A stretch of 17,992 nt of DNA from JASEGV01 sp947085285 (lineage in GTDB: Bacteria; Bacteroidota; Ignavibacteria; UBA10030; BY39), in contig CAMTVZ010000175.1 in NCBI GenBank assembly GCA_947085285.1, positions 1 through 17,992 on the forward strand, given 5' to 3'. Shown piece after piece: positions 1 through 6,965 of the stretch. Position 1 is the first letter of the stretch. Each line of letters opens with the position of its first letter. The translations under genes and the position numbers were made by a program. The notes beneath the pieces were generated by a model. That model saw only the letters and a list, made by a program, of their open reading frames with translations, made no database searches and was not told the origin of the DNA.

Positions 1-1246
1 GATACGAGATGTGGGGAATACCGTCATTGTAGTTGAACACGATTCGGATATGATGAAATCGGCAGATTTGATTCTTGATTTAGGGCCCGGGGCTGGCGAA
101 AATGGCGGGAATGTAGTATTTCAGGGGACTTACGACGAAATCAAAACAGATTTGATATCACTTACTGGCAAGTATTTAAGTGGTAGGCTTGCAATTCCCC
201 TCCCTAAAAATCGCCGCACAAACGAAACAAATAAGCTTGTTATCAAGGGGGCATCAGCAAACAATCTTCGAAATGTTGACCTGGAAATTCCACTCAATAA
301 ATTTGTCTGTATCACAGGCGTGAGCGGTTCGGGCAAAAGCACTTTGGTAATAGACATACTTTATCCGGCTCTCAAGAATATCAAATCAAATAGCAGTACG
401 AATTCAGAAAATGTTATCTCCGAAAATCTCAAACATCTGCAAGGGAGCCAATTTATTGATGGGGTTGAATTAGTTGACCAATCGCCGATAGGTAGAACGC
501 CGCGCTCGAATCCGGTTACATATATAAAAGTTTTCGATTTGATACGAAATATTTTTGCAAACACACAAGCTGCCAAAATACGTGGATATACGCCGGGGAG
601 TTTTTCGTTCAACGTGGCTGCCGGCCGCTGCGACGCTTGCGAAGGAAGTGGTATCCAAGTTATTGAGATGCAGTTCCTTGCCGACTTGCAGCTAACTTGC
701 GATGTATGCAAAGGTAAACGCTTTAAAAAAGAAATACTCGAAGTTAAATATCACGGTAAAAACATAAGCGATGTGTTAAACTTAACTGTCTCGGAGGCAA
801 TAACTTTTTTCAGTTCCGATGTTTCAGCACGGCGGATAGTCGAGCAATTGCAAATTTTATACGACGTAGGACTTGGATATATTAGGCTTGGTCAGCAAGC
901 AACAACACTTTCAGGTGGTGAAGCACAAAGGATAAAATTAGCTGCTCATTTATTAGCTAATGATACAGGAGGTCGAAAACTTTTTATTTTCGATGAACCG
1001 ACTACAGGTTTACATTTCGACGATATTGCAAAACTTTTAAAATGTTTCGACGCACTGATAATGGACGGGCACTCAGTTCTCATTATAGAACACAATATGG
1101 ATGTGATAAAATGCGCCGACTGGATAATTGATTTAGGACCTGAAGCAGGTGGTGCAGGCGGTCGTGTTGTTGCAGTCGGAACTCCCGAAGAAGTTGCTAT
1201 GAACAAAAATTCACATACTGGAAAGTTTTTAGAGAAATATATTTGA
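1..1246 (+). CDS. uvrA: UvrA, excinuclease ABC subunit A (C-terminal half, 5' end outside window)
   Basis: UvrA is the ATP-driven DNA-damage sensor of nucleotide excision repair; it loads UvrB at lesions. The reading frame is open from base 2 and has no start of its own. The GTG at 11 is an internal Val in the VGNTVIVVEHD stretch that ends the first ABC module. Counting from that Val, the second ABC module shows Walker A GVSGSGKST (103-111), a zinc-finger pattern CxxC-X19-CxxC (C207, C210, C230, C233), signature LSGGEAQR (300-307) and Walker B LFIFDEP (324-330), followed by IIEHN. All expected elements of the C-terminal half are present. The end is odd: the last 135 bases before 1241 recur at 3816-3950, and the protein here ends EKYI, whereas the second copy continues QKYLSIIK. 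The native tail therefore appears to have been replaced when the R-M cassette inserted. Identification is firm; the altered tail is probably tolerated (inference). Confidence 0.95.
   Translation, partial: IRDVGNTVIVVEHDSDMMKSADLILDLGPGAGENGGNVVFQGTYDEIKTDLISLTGKYLSGRLAIPLPKNRRTNETNKLVIKGASANNLRNVDLEIPLNKFVCITGVSGSGKSTLVIDILYPALKNIKSNSSTNSENVISENLKHLQGSQFIDGVELVDQSPIGRTPRSNPVTYIKVFDLIRNIFANTQAAKIRGYTPGSFSFNVAAGRCDACEGSGIQVIEMQFLADLQLTCDVCKGKRFKKEILEVKYHGKNISDVLNLTVSEAITFFSSDVSARRIVEQLQILYDVGLGYIRLGQQATTLSGGEAQRIKLAAHLLANDTGGRKLFIFDEPTTGLHFDDIAKLLKCFDALIMDGHSVLIIEHNMDVIKCADWIIDLGPEAGGAGGRVVAVGTPEEVAMNKNSHTGKFLEKYI
1106..1240 (+). repeat. 135-bp direct repeat, left copy (uvrA 3' end)
   Basis: This stretch is identical to 3816-3950 except at two positions (1152 G versus 3862 A; 1232 G versus 3942 C), with a constant offset of 2710 bp and no gaps. 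It encodes the UvrA segment from IKCADW to EKY. Similarity ends abruptly on both sides: 1105 G versus 3815 A, and no match beyond 1240/3950. It is the left boundary duplication of the R-M insertion. Confidence 0.95.
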
Positions 1247-1271
1247 TAAAGGAACATTAAGTATTTATATT
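1243..1271 (+). promoter_or_regulatory. Candidate sigma70-like promoter of the R-M cassette
   Basis: TTGATA (1243-1248) and TATATT (1266-1271) are separated by exactly 17 bases. Each matches the E. coli sigma70 consensus at five of six positions. The -10 ends eight bases before the methyltransferase ATG at 1280, so a transcript would be leaderless or nearly so. That agrees with the lack of a Shine-Dalgarno site there. The promoter lies just inside the insert and its -35 overlaps the new uvrA stop codon. If the host's main sigma factor prefers another consensus, this could be chance. Confidence 0.4.
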
Positions 1272-1279
1272 TAATTACG

Positions 1280-3202
1280 ATGATTGAAACACAAGCTCGC
1301 GAACACGAGTTAACATATTCTGAGGAACATAGAAAACAACTTGGTACACATTACACTCCCGATTCTATCGTGGATTATATTGTGAGGCACACATTAAATA
1401 CCATGTTGGAATCCGCTGAATGTTTACAAGACATTAAGATATTGGATCCGGCATGTGGTTCAGGTCTTTTTTTACTCAAGGCTTATGATGTCCTCGCAGA
1501 AAAATGGCGGACAACATTCGGTGATTTTGGACAAAATGAAGCTAAAAATATTATATGTAATTCTCTCTTTGGTATCGATATAGATGAACGGGCAGTTACA
1601 ACAACCAAACAGCATCTCCTCGAAAAAGCATCCCTCCCCAAATCCGAACTCCATTTGCTTAACCATAACATTGTTGTCGGCGACGCCTTAACACTGAAAC
1701 TTCCATCAAAACAATTCGAATTTGATGACCACAACACGGAAGGCCTTGTTGGCTCTAATCACTTTGCCGAGCATTCATTCCATTGCATTGTTGGCAACCC
1801 GCCTTACATCAGAATACAGAACACATCACAAGTAAAAAGAGAGTACTATACTTCGACTTATGTAACAGCCAGTGGACGATTTGATATTGCAACTCTATTT
1901 CTTGAATTGTCTGAATATCTCCTAAGAGAACAAGGAAGACTCGGTTTTATAGTTTCAAACAAAATACTCAGTACTTTAGGGGCAAAAAAATTAAGGGCTT
2001 TTCTTTTGTCCCATTTTTCAATTGAAGAAATTATTGATTTATCAGATACAAAGCTGTTTGAAGCAGCCGTATTACCAATGATTTTTATAGCCTCGCGTTC
2101 GAGAGATAATAGTAACCACATTGCTTATTCCTCAATAACCGAATCGCTCAACGGTAATAAAAATAATATACAAACAAACGACTTGCTCGGATTTATTGCA
2201 AACTCGCAAATCCCACTTGAAACAAATGTTACTCTATCCAATAAAGTCTTTCATATCCAACGATTCTATGCTAAGCCCCCCTCTTTCCGAGCAAATGTTT
2301 GGACTTTTCATAACGAACGCGAAAACCGATTGCTCACAAAACTGAAACTCAATTCTGTATATACCCTCAATGAAATTTCTGAAAAAATCAGTGTCGGTTT
2401 AAAGACAACTGCCGATACGGTATTCATCAAACCTATGACAAATGACTTTATTAAAAAGGTTGGGTTAGAATCTGATTTAGTTTTTCCGTTACTCGAAAGC
2501 CACAACATCGGACGCTGGAAATATTCGTGGGATTCGGGAAGTGATTTGTTTGTATTATATCCTCACGTTGAAATAAACGATAAAGTGGTCCCTGCTAATT
2601 TAGAGAAATATCCGAATGCCAAAAATTATCTCGAATCCAATCGGTCTCAATTGGAAGCGAGAACGTATCTTATCAAAAGTGGACGCCGCTGGTACGAAAT
2701 CTGGGTGCATCAATCCCCTAAAGATTTTCTAAAAAGAAAAATCATCACACCAGATATTTCCTCTTACAATCGGTTTGCAATTGATGATAAAGCATTTTTT
2801 GTAAACGGAACTTGTTTTTATATTATCCTAAAAGAAAAATCAGAACAATGGTATTACGCAATACTTGGATTGCTGAACTCTAAAGTAATTGAATATTTCC
2901 ATAAAACAACAAGTGGGAATACGCTTTATGCAAAACGTTTTCGGTATTGGTCATCATACATTGGAAGTTACCCCATTGCAAAACGATTATTCAATTCTCC
3001 TGAACTTAGTTCTGCTATTATCCAAAACGTATCACGCTTACTGCGATCGACAAATAAAGAGGAACTGATTGAATGTGAAAATATAAATGACCATCTTTGC
3101 TACGAACTATTCGATTTATCGAATGACGATATTCAAGAAATCGAATCAACCCTATTAATTTATAACTCACAGAGGTCTAAGAAAGGAAAATCTGATAAAT
3201 GA
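1280..3202 (+). CDS. Type II-like N6-adenine DNA methyltransferase (Eco57I/TaqI-like)
   Basis: Predicted SAM-dependent methyltransferase that modifies adenine in the recognition site and so protects host DNA from the partner nuclease. The 640-residue protein has a motif X-like HYTPDSIVDYIV near residues 24-35, motif I DPACGSG (56-62), motif II GIDIDERAV (98-106), a GDAL stretch (134-137) and the catalytic NPPY (173-176). The order, with a long C-terminal region after NPPY, fits the gamma class, where the target-recognition domain is C-terminal. No PD-(D/E)xK nuclease precedes the methylase core, so it is not an obvious single-chain type IIG enzyme. The stop overlaps the next start (ATGA, 3199-3202), with GAAAGGA at 3181-3187 as ribosome site, so the nuclease should be translationally coupled. 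The start is chosen because it is the first ATG after the uvrA stop and just precedes motif X. Recognition sequence cannot be read from the protein. Confidence 0.9.
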   Translation: MIETQAREHELTYSEEHRKQLGTHYTPDSIVDYIVRHTLNTMLESAECLQDIKILDPACGSGLFLLKAYDVLAEKWRTTFGDFGQNEAKNIICNSLFGIDIDERAVTTTKQHLLEKASLPKSELHLLNHNIVVGDALTLKLPSKQFEFDDHNTEGLVGSNHFAEHSFHCIVGNPPYIRIQNTSQVKREYYTSTYVTASGRFDIATLFLELSEYLLREQGRLGFIVSNKILSTLGAKKLRAFLLSHFSIEEIIDLSDTKLFEAAVLPMIFIASRSRDNSNHIAYSSITESLNGNKNNIQTNDLLGFIANSQIPLETNVTLSNKVFHIQRFYAKPPSFRANVWTFHNERENRLLTKLKLNSVYTLNEISEKISVGLKTTADTVFIKPMTNDFIKKVGLESDLVFPLLESHNIGRWKYSWDSGSDLFVLYPHVEINDKVVPANLEKYPNAKNYLESNRSQLEARTYLIKSGRRWYEIWVHQSPKDFLKRKIITPDISSYNRFAIDDKAFFVNGTCFYIILKEKSEQWYYAILGLLNSKVIEYFHKTTSGNTLYAKRFRYWSSYIGSYPIAKRLFNSPELSSAIIQNVSRLLRSTNKEELIECENINDHLCYELFDLSNDDIQEIESTLLIYNSQRSKKGKSDK

Positions 3203-3816
3203 CAAACAGAAAATCCCTTTTATTATCAGCAATGAAAAAGAAAAAAATCATTTATCAAACAGACTTGGAAGATGCAAATAATCTTGCAAACCAACCTCCT
3301 TCCAAAGAAACTTTTTATACACTTGAAGAACTCGCTATACTAATCGAAGATGCAATGTCGATTGATGCGCCGACAGACTCAAACGGACGCATCCTTGAAG
3401 TTCGTCCTAAAGGGCATTGGTTTGAGTTCGAGATTGCAAAACGGCTCGGCTACAACTATCCACCGGGGGGAGGGTTGTTTCCTGATATCCGTCATCAAGC
3501 TTTAGAAATTAAACATCACACTGGCAAAAACATCACTGTCGATTTCGGTCGTTACCACCCCGGTTCCGATGACGTGATCAATGAAACTTGGAATCGACAG
3601 CTCCGCTTGAAAGTAAAAGATATTCGTTATCTGATCGCACTCGCTCCGCCCCCTGCCTTTAAAGTTACAACACTTATTCTCTTAAGTGGAGCTCAAATAG
3701 TGGACGTTTTTGGTGTATCACCAACTGCCACCATTAAGTATCAAATGGGTATTTCTGAAAAATGGCGATTAGAACACCTTGGTAAAATGATGGTCGGCAA
3801 GAAAGTCTGGTTGTAA
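3199..3816 (+). CDS. Probable type II restriction endonuclease, PD-(D/E)xK fold
   Basis: Predicted partner nuclease of the upstream methyltransferase. I do not recognise the family by name. The 205-residue protein contains FPD (D96), then six residues, then E103-I-K105: the spacing of a PD-(D/E)xK metal-dependent nuclease core (PDIRHQALEIK). An upstream acidic helix WFEFEIAKRLG with E75 and E77 could supply the extra acidic residue many such enzymes use. It follows a glycine-rich loop PPGGG (88-92). No membrane segment, signal peptide or helix-turn-helix is evident. The four-base overlap with the methylase gene is typical of a co-regulated R-M pair. The TAA stop shares its last base with the right-hand uvrA repeat, so the gene abuts the insertion boundary. 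Nuclease assignment rests on motif plus context; specificity is unknown. Confidence 0.75.
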   Translation: MTNRKSLLLSAMKKKKIIYQTDLEDANNLANQPPSKETFYTLEELAILIEDAMSIDAPTDSNGRILEVRPKGHWFEFEIAKRLGYNYPPGGGLFPDIRHQALEIKHHTGKNITVDFGRYHPGSDDVINETWNRQLRLKVKDIRYLIALAPPPAFKVTTLILLSGAQIVDVFGVSPTATIKYQMGISEKWRLEHLGKMMVGKKVWL

Positions 3817-3950
3817 TAAAATGCGCCGACTGGATAATTGATTTAGGACCTGAAGCAGGTGATGCAGGCGGTCGTGTTGTTGCAGTCGGAACTCCCGAAG
3901 AAGTTGCTATGAACAAAAATTCACATACTGGAAAGTTTTTACAGAAATAT
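3816..3950 (+). repeat. 135-bp direct repeat, right copy (uvrA 3' end)
   Basis: Second copy of the terminal uvrA segment, 133 of 135 positions identical to 1106-1240. One difference changes Gly to Asp and the other Glu to Gln. The repeat starts at the final base of the nuclease stop codon. Beyond 3950 it continues into unique sequence that completes a plausible UvrA C-terminus. Confidence 0.95.
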
Positions 3951-3968
3951 CTATCCATAATCAAATAG
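3816..3968 (+). pseudogene. Headless uvrA 3' remnant carrying the likely ancestral C-terminus
   Basis: Read in the uvrA frame, this stretch is open from the repeat start (ATA, 3816) to TAG at 3966-3968. It encodes about 50 residues of the UvrA C-terminus, ending FLQKYLSIIK. It has no upstream UvrA sequence, so it cannot make a functional protein. The stop lies one base before the ATG of the phosphodiesterase gene, the kind of spacing expected of the original operon. This suggests the right copy keeps the pre-insertion gene end. An in-frame ATG at 3909 could give a 19-residue peptide and keep translation running into the next gene; that is speculation. Confidence 0.85.
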
Positions 3969-3969
3969 C

Positions 3970-4806
3970 ATGATTATATTAAAATCTATACTATGGTTTA
4001 TACTCTTTTTATACAACGTAAATACTGTATCCTCGAAGGATATAAAAGTTATAGCTCATCGCGGCGCTTCAGCATACGCTCCCGAAAACACCATCTCGGC
4101 TTTTAAAAAAGCATTTGAACTTGGTGTTGATATTCTAGAAATTGATGTTCATCAAACCAACGACCGTGAACTTGTAGTTTTACACGATGGAACAGTTAAT
4201 AGAACCACAAACGGTAAAGGGAAGGTAAAAAATATTTCGTTTGAAGAATTGCGTAAGTTAGATGCGGGGAGTTGGTTTTCAAATGATTTCATAGGCGAAA
4301 AAATCCCTTCACTCAGAGAAGTTTTTGAGATTACTCCTGACTCAATAATCTTGCTAATCGAGATTAAAAAAGGTTCTAAAACATACCCAGGAGTCGAAAA
4401 GAGGGTTGTTCAATTAATTAAAGAATATAAATTTGAAAATCGCGTTATTTTGAAATCGTTTGATGATAAAACACTGCAAGAACTTAAAAACCTTGCCCCC
4501 GAAATTCCACGCCTCAAAGTATTTGTTGGGCAGATATCGTTTCTAAATATTGTGGTCGATTATACTTTAAATTTTGGTAACGTTCTCGATGATGATGTTC
4601 AGTATATACAAGCACACTGGTTTGGAGTTACAAAATGTTTCATAGCGAAAGCACATAAAAAAGGATACAAAGTTTACGTGTGGGATGTGAATAATGAAAA
4701 AAGAATGAAAGAACTCATTTTAATGGGAGTTGATGGGATTGAAACCGATTACCCCGACCTACTCAAGAAAGTAAGAGCGGAAATATTTGTTTCGGATGTT
4801 AAATAA
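3970..4806 (+). CDS. Glycerophosphodiester phosphodiesterase family protein, exported
   Basis: Predicted to hydrolyse glycerophosphodiesters (lipid head-group products) to glycerol-3-phosphate and an alcohol, outside the cytoplasm. The 278-residue protein begins with a hydrophobic signal segment (about 1-22), which also supports this start. The GDPD barrel follows: AHRG (H30, R31), PEN (E39), the metal-binding ExD pair (E57, D59), the catalytic LHD (H72, D73), and LIEIK (E131, K133). Near the end come YVWDVNN and GVDGIETDYPDLL, typical of the family. Length is normal. The gene follows the uvrA remnant after a single base and has no clear Shine-Dalgarno site. It was probably translationally coupled to uvrA before the insertion and may now depend on read-through from the R-M cassette. 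Substrate is not predictable. Confidence 0.9.
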   Translation: MIILKSILWFILFLYNVNTVSSKDIKVIAHRGASAYAPENTISAFKKAFELGVDILEIDVHQTNDRELVVLHDGTVNRTTNGKGKVKNISFEELRKLDAGSWFSNDFIGEKIPSLREVFEITPDSIILLIEIKKGSKTYPGVEKRVVQLIKEYKFENRVILKSFDDKTLQELKNLAPEIPRLKVFVGQISFLNIVVDYTLNFGNVLDDDVQYIQAHWFGVTKCFIAKAHKKGYKVYVWDVNNEKRMKELILMGVDGIETDYPDLLKKVRAEIFVSDVK

Positions 4807-4832
4807 TTTTAACTTTTATCAAGAGTAATGGT

Positions 4833-5750
4833 ATGATTATTATTCAAACAATATTACTGACTTTATTCATGATGACTAATCAAAGTAACGATTCGACAAA
4901 ACATTCAATGGTAAAATTATTCCCCGCTGAAATTCAGGGTTGGAAGCCGGATGGAGAGATGAAATATTTCAAAGGCGATGCGATATACGATTATATAAAC
5001 GGCGCCGGCGAAATTTATTTATGTTACAACTTCAATTCTGTCCTCGTTCAACGATACCTGAAAAAGAAAAAACAAGAAATCTTGTTAGAAATTTTTGATA
5101 TGGGAAGTTCATCGAATGCTTTCGGAATCTTCACACACACTCAAAGCCAAGGTGAAGAACTCGGTATCGGACAAGGGGCAGAATACATACCCGGCTTACT
5201 CAGCTTCTGGAAGGATAGATATTTTATTTGCATCCGTTTTGAAAACGAAACACCTCAATTACGTAAAGCCGCATTTGCAATGGGACACAAAGTTGCCAAA
5301 GCAATCGCTTCTGAAGGAGAGAAACCGGAAATAATTAAATATTTCACCGATCAAGAATTCGTTCAAAAAAGCCCTCCCGACTCTGCCGTTTGGGGGAGTA
5401 TCCGATATTTTTTCCGATACGAAATTTTAAATCAGCATTTTTATGTTGCCGACAAAAACATACTGAATTTGAACGACCAGACACCGTCAGTTCTTGCTCA
5501 ATACAGTGACGATAAAAGTTACATTCTTCTTGTTAAATATCCGAACAACGAACTCGCTATGCAATCGTATAAAAATTTTTTAACTACTTACCTTCCTGAT
5601 GCAAAAAACACGAACATAGTTCAGACAGAAAATGGAAAATGGACTGGTATACAATTAGAGGGGAGATATGTCGTAATTATTTTTGATGCTAACGACATTC
5701 CCTCTGTTGAAAATAAATTTGCAACAATTATAAGGAGGATAAAAGAATGA
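4833..5750 (+). CDS. DUF6599-like exported protein of unknown function
   Basis: Function unknown. The 305-residue protein has a short hydrophobic N-terminus (about 1-15) suggesting export. Conserved-looking blocks follow: YDYINGAGEIYL (52-63), DMGSSSNAFGIFTH (89-102) and GLLSFWKDRYF (121-131). These match my memory of DUF6599 proteins, but I could not search. No catalytic motif is recognised and there are no further membrane helices. AAGAG at 4821-4825 is a weak ribosome site before the ATG at 4833. The stop overlaps the start of the DUF362-type gene by four bases, so the two are probably made together and may act in one process at the cell envelope (inference). Confidence 0.7.
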   Translation: MIIIQTILLTLFMMTNQSNDSTKHSMVKLFPAEIQGWKPDGEMKYFKGDAIYDYINGAGEIYLCYNFNSVLVQRYLKKKKQEILLEIFDMGSSSNAFGIFTHTQSQGEELGIGQGAEYIPGLLSFWKDRYFICIRFENETPQLRKAAFAMGHKVAKAIASEGEKPEIIKYFTDQEFVQKSPPDSAVWGSIRYFFRYEILNQHFYVADKNILNLNDQTPSVLAQYSDDKSYILLVKYPNNELAMQSYKNFLTTYLPDAKNTNIVQTENGKWTGIQLEGRYVVIIFDANDIPSVENKFATIIRRIKE

Positions 5751-6637
5751 AAGAGCATATCATAACGAGGCGCGATTTCCTGAAATCGGCCGCAGCAGCC
5801 AGCTTAGGATTATCGTTGGGGTTACCGACTTACTTACAATCCGATAAATTGTATAAATCGAAAGTTGTATTAATCCGTCATCCCGACGTGATTGATGCGA
5901 GAGGTAAAATTAATCAAAAAATTATTCAACAGATGATCGATGAAGCTGTTACGACATTTATCGGAACGGATAATCCAAGAGAGGCTTGGAAAAAATTTAT
6001 AAAACCAACCGATATTGTTGGAATTAAAAGTAATGTTTGGAGTTACTTACCCACACCAAAAGAAATTGAAAATGTACTTATAATGCGGATTCAGGAAGCA
6101 GGGGTCCCCCAAAAGAACATCGACATCGATGACCGCGGCGTTTTATCGAACAAGATATTCCTTAATTCAACTGCTCTCATCAACGTGCGACCGCTGCGCA
6201 CACATCACTGGTCAGGAATTGGTGGTTGCATAAAAAATTACGTTATGTTCACACCACGTCCTGCCGACTATCATCCCGATTCTTGCGCCGACTTGGGTGC
6301 ACTTTGGAAGTTACCAATCGTAAAAGATAAAACGCGTTTGAACTTTCTGTTACTACTCACACCTCAATTCCATCATTTAGGTGCGCACCACTTCGACTCT
6401 AAATACACCTGGCAATACAAAGGAATATTAGTGGGAACCGATCCTGTTGCATTAGATGCCGTCGGTTTAAGACTATTCGAATTGAAACGACGCGAATACT
6501 TCAAAGAGGAATCTCCGATTCGCCCGTCTGCCAAGCACGTAGCTCTTGCCGACACGAGACACAAAATCGGTACAAGCAATTTAAAGGAAATCGATTTAGT
6601 TAAATTAGGATGGCGTGAGGGAATATTACTCGATTGA
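5747..6637 (+). CDS. DUF362 domain protein with Tat signal
   Basis: Function uncertain; DUF362 proteins are a poorly characterised family, some carrying ferredoxin domains. This 296-residue protein starts with a twin-arginine signal (TRRDFLK, R8 and R9, followed by an Ala/Leu-rich segment to about residue 27), so it is probably exported folded. Features typical of DUF362 as I recall them are GIKSN (92-96), HHWSGIGGCIKNYVM (153-167) and GTDPVALDAVG (230-240). There is no CxxC cluster, so the Tat signal is not explained by an iron-sulfur centre of its own. The start is well supported by AAGGAGGA at 5732-5739, seven bases upstream, and by the signal position. It overlaps the upstream DUF6599-like gene by ATGA. 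A pair of exported proteins acting on the same substrate is plausible but unproven. Confidence 0.8.
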   Translation: MKEHIITRRDFLKSAAAASLGLSLGLPTYLQSDKLYKSKVVLIRHPDVIDARGKINQKIIQQMIDEAVTTFIGTDNPREAWKKFIKPTDIVGIKSNVWSYLPTPKEIENVLIMRIQEAGVPQKNIDIDDRGVLSNKIFLNSTALINVRPLRTHHWSGIGGCIKNYVMFTPRPADYHPDSCADLGALWKLPIVKDKTRLNFLLLLTPQFHHLGAHHFDSKYTWQYKGILVGTDPVALDAVGLRLFELKRREYFKEESPIRPSAKHVALADTRHKIGTSNLKEIDLVKLGWREGILLD

Positions 6638-6653
6638 ATCTTTTCGTTGCAAC

Positions 6654-6741
6654 TTGAACGCCCTTTGCTTTAGCAAACTTTAGCAGCCTCACTAAAGTCC
6701 CGAAAACTTTCGGTAAAGTCGGTGAGCAGGCGGCGCTACAA
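6654..6741. repeat. Imperfect foldback element in the intergenic gap
   Basis: The 328-base gap between the DUF362 gene and the tetR start (6638-6965) holds no gene. Its first part is GC-richer and folds on itself. One hairpin is TTTGC-TTTA-GCAAA (6664-6677). A second has outer arms CTCAC (6688-6692) and GTGAG (6722-6726) enclosing CCGAA-AACT-TTCGG (6700-6713). The stretch AAAGTC occurs twice in its flanks. The outer ends (TTGAACGCC and GGCGGCGCTACAA) are loosely complementary. It may act as a terminator for the upstream genes, or be a small dispersed repeat. The rest of the gap up to about 6893 is AT-rich with nothing clear. Confidence 0.45.
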
Positions 6742-6893
6742 TATTTCTTAAAAAAATTTTATCTATTATTTTTTTCATTAAATATCCAACACATTAAAAA
6801 ATTATTCAATCCAAAGAAAAAAAGATAATGCTATAACCCCAGCTTATCCATCCACTTAGTTCCTATACCTACCATTTATTCTACCGAATCAAC

Positions 6894-6922
6894 TTGCATT
6901 TATATTCAAACATTCTTATATT
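6894..6922 (+). promoter_or_regulatory. Candidate promoter of the tetR-efflux operon
   Basis: TTGCAT (6894-6899) and TATATT (6917-6922) are separated by 17 bases and lie 43 bases before the tetR ATG. The -10 matches the sigma70 consensus at five of six positions, the -35 only at three. The -10 touches the left arm of an inverted repeat starting at 6921, consistent with autoregulation by the TetR protein. Confidence 0.35.
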
Positions 6923-6963
6923 CGACCAATCTAATTTATCAGTCGAACAAATTAAAGGTCGAA
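6921..6963. promoter_or_regulatory. Candidate TetR operator (inverted repeats)
   Basis: TTCGACC (6921-6927) is perfectly complementary to GGTCGAA (6957-6963), and an additional GTCGAA lies between them at 6942-6947. The nearer pair (TTCGAC 6921-6926 with GTCGAA 6942-6947) spans 27 bases, in the usual size range for TetR-family sites. The site overlaps the candidate -10 and ends two bases before the ATG. No footprint or comparative evidence is available. Confidence 0.35.
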
Positions 6964-6965
6964 AA

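Larger units (their letters stand above)
1241..3815 (+). mobile_element. Restriction-modification cassette inserted at the 3' end of uvrA
   Basis: The 2575 bp between the two 135-bp repeats hold only a short promoter-like leader, a DNA methyltransferase and a small nuclease-like gene. No transposase, integrase or terminal inverted repeats are visible. The insert starts at the base where the left repeat ends and supplies the new uvrA stop codon (TGA, 1244-1246). It ends within the stop codon of the nuclease gene (TAA, 3814-3816). R-M genes inserted with long direct target duplications have been described in other bacteria (work of Kobayashi and colleagues, as I recall it), and this layout fits that pattern. 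Alternatively the unit arrived by illegitimate recombination carrying its own uvrA tail. The boundary structure is seen directly; the mechanism is inferred. Confidence 0.8.

Noticed and set aside
1280..3202. Methylase as a single-chain type IIG restriction-methylation enzyme
   Set aside because: No nuclease motif or long N-terminal extension precedes the motif X and motif I region, and a separate nuclease-like gene follows directly.
3734..3964. Minus-strand open frame resembling another at 946-1257
   Set aside because: Both are antisense shadows of the duplicated uvrA end; their similarity is explained by the 135-bp repeat.
6894..6965. Extended N-terminus for the TetR protein from TTG at 6894
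   Set aside because: The extra 24 residues overlap the candidate promoter and operator and lie outside the normal TetR domain; the ATG at 6966 fits the family start.
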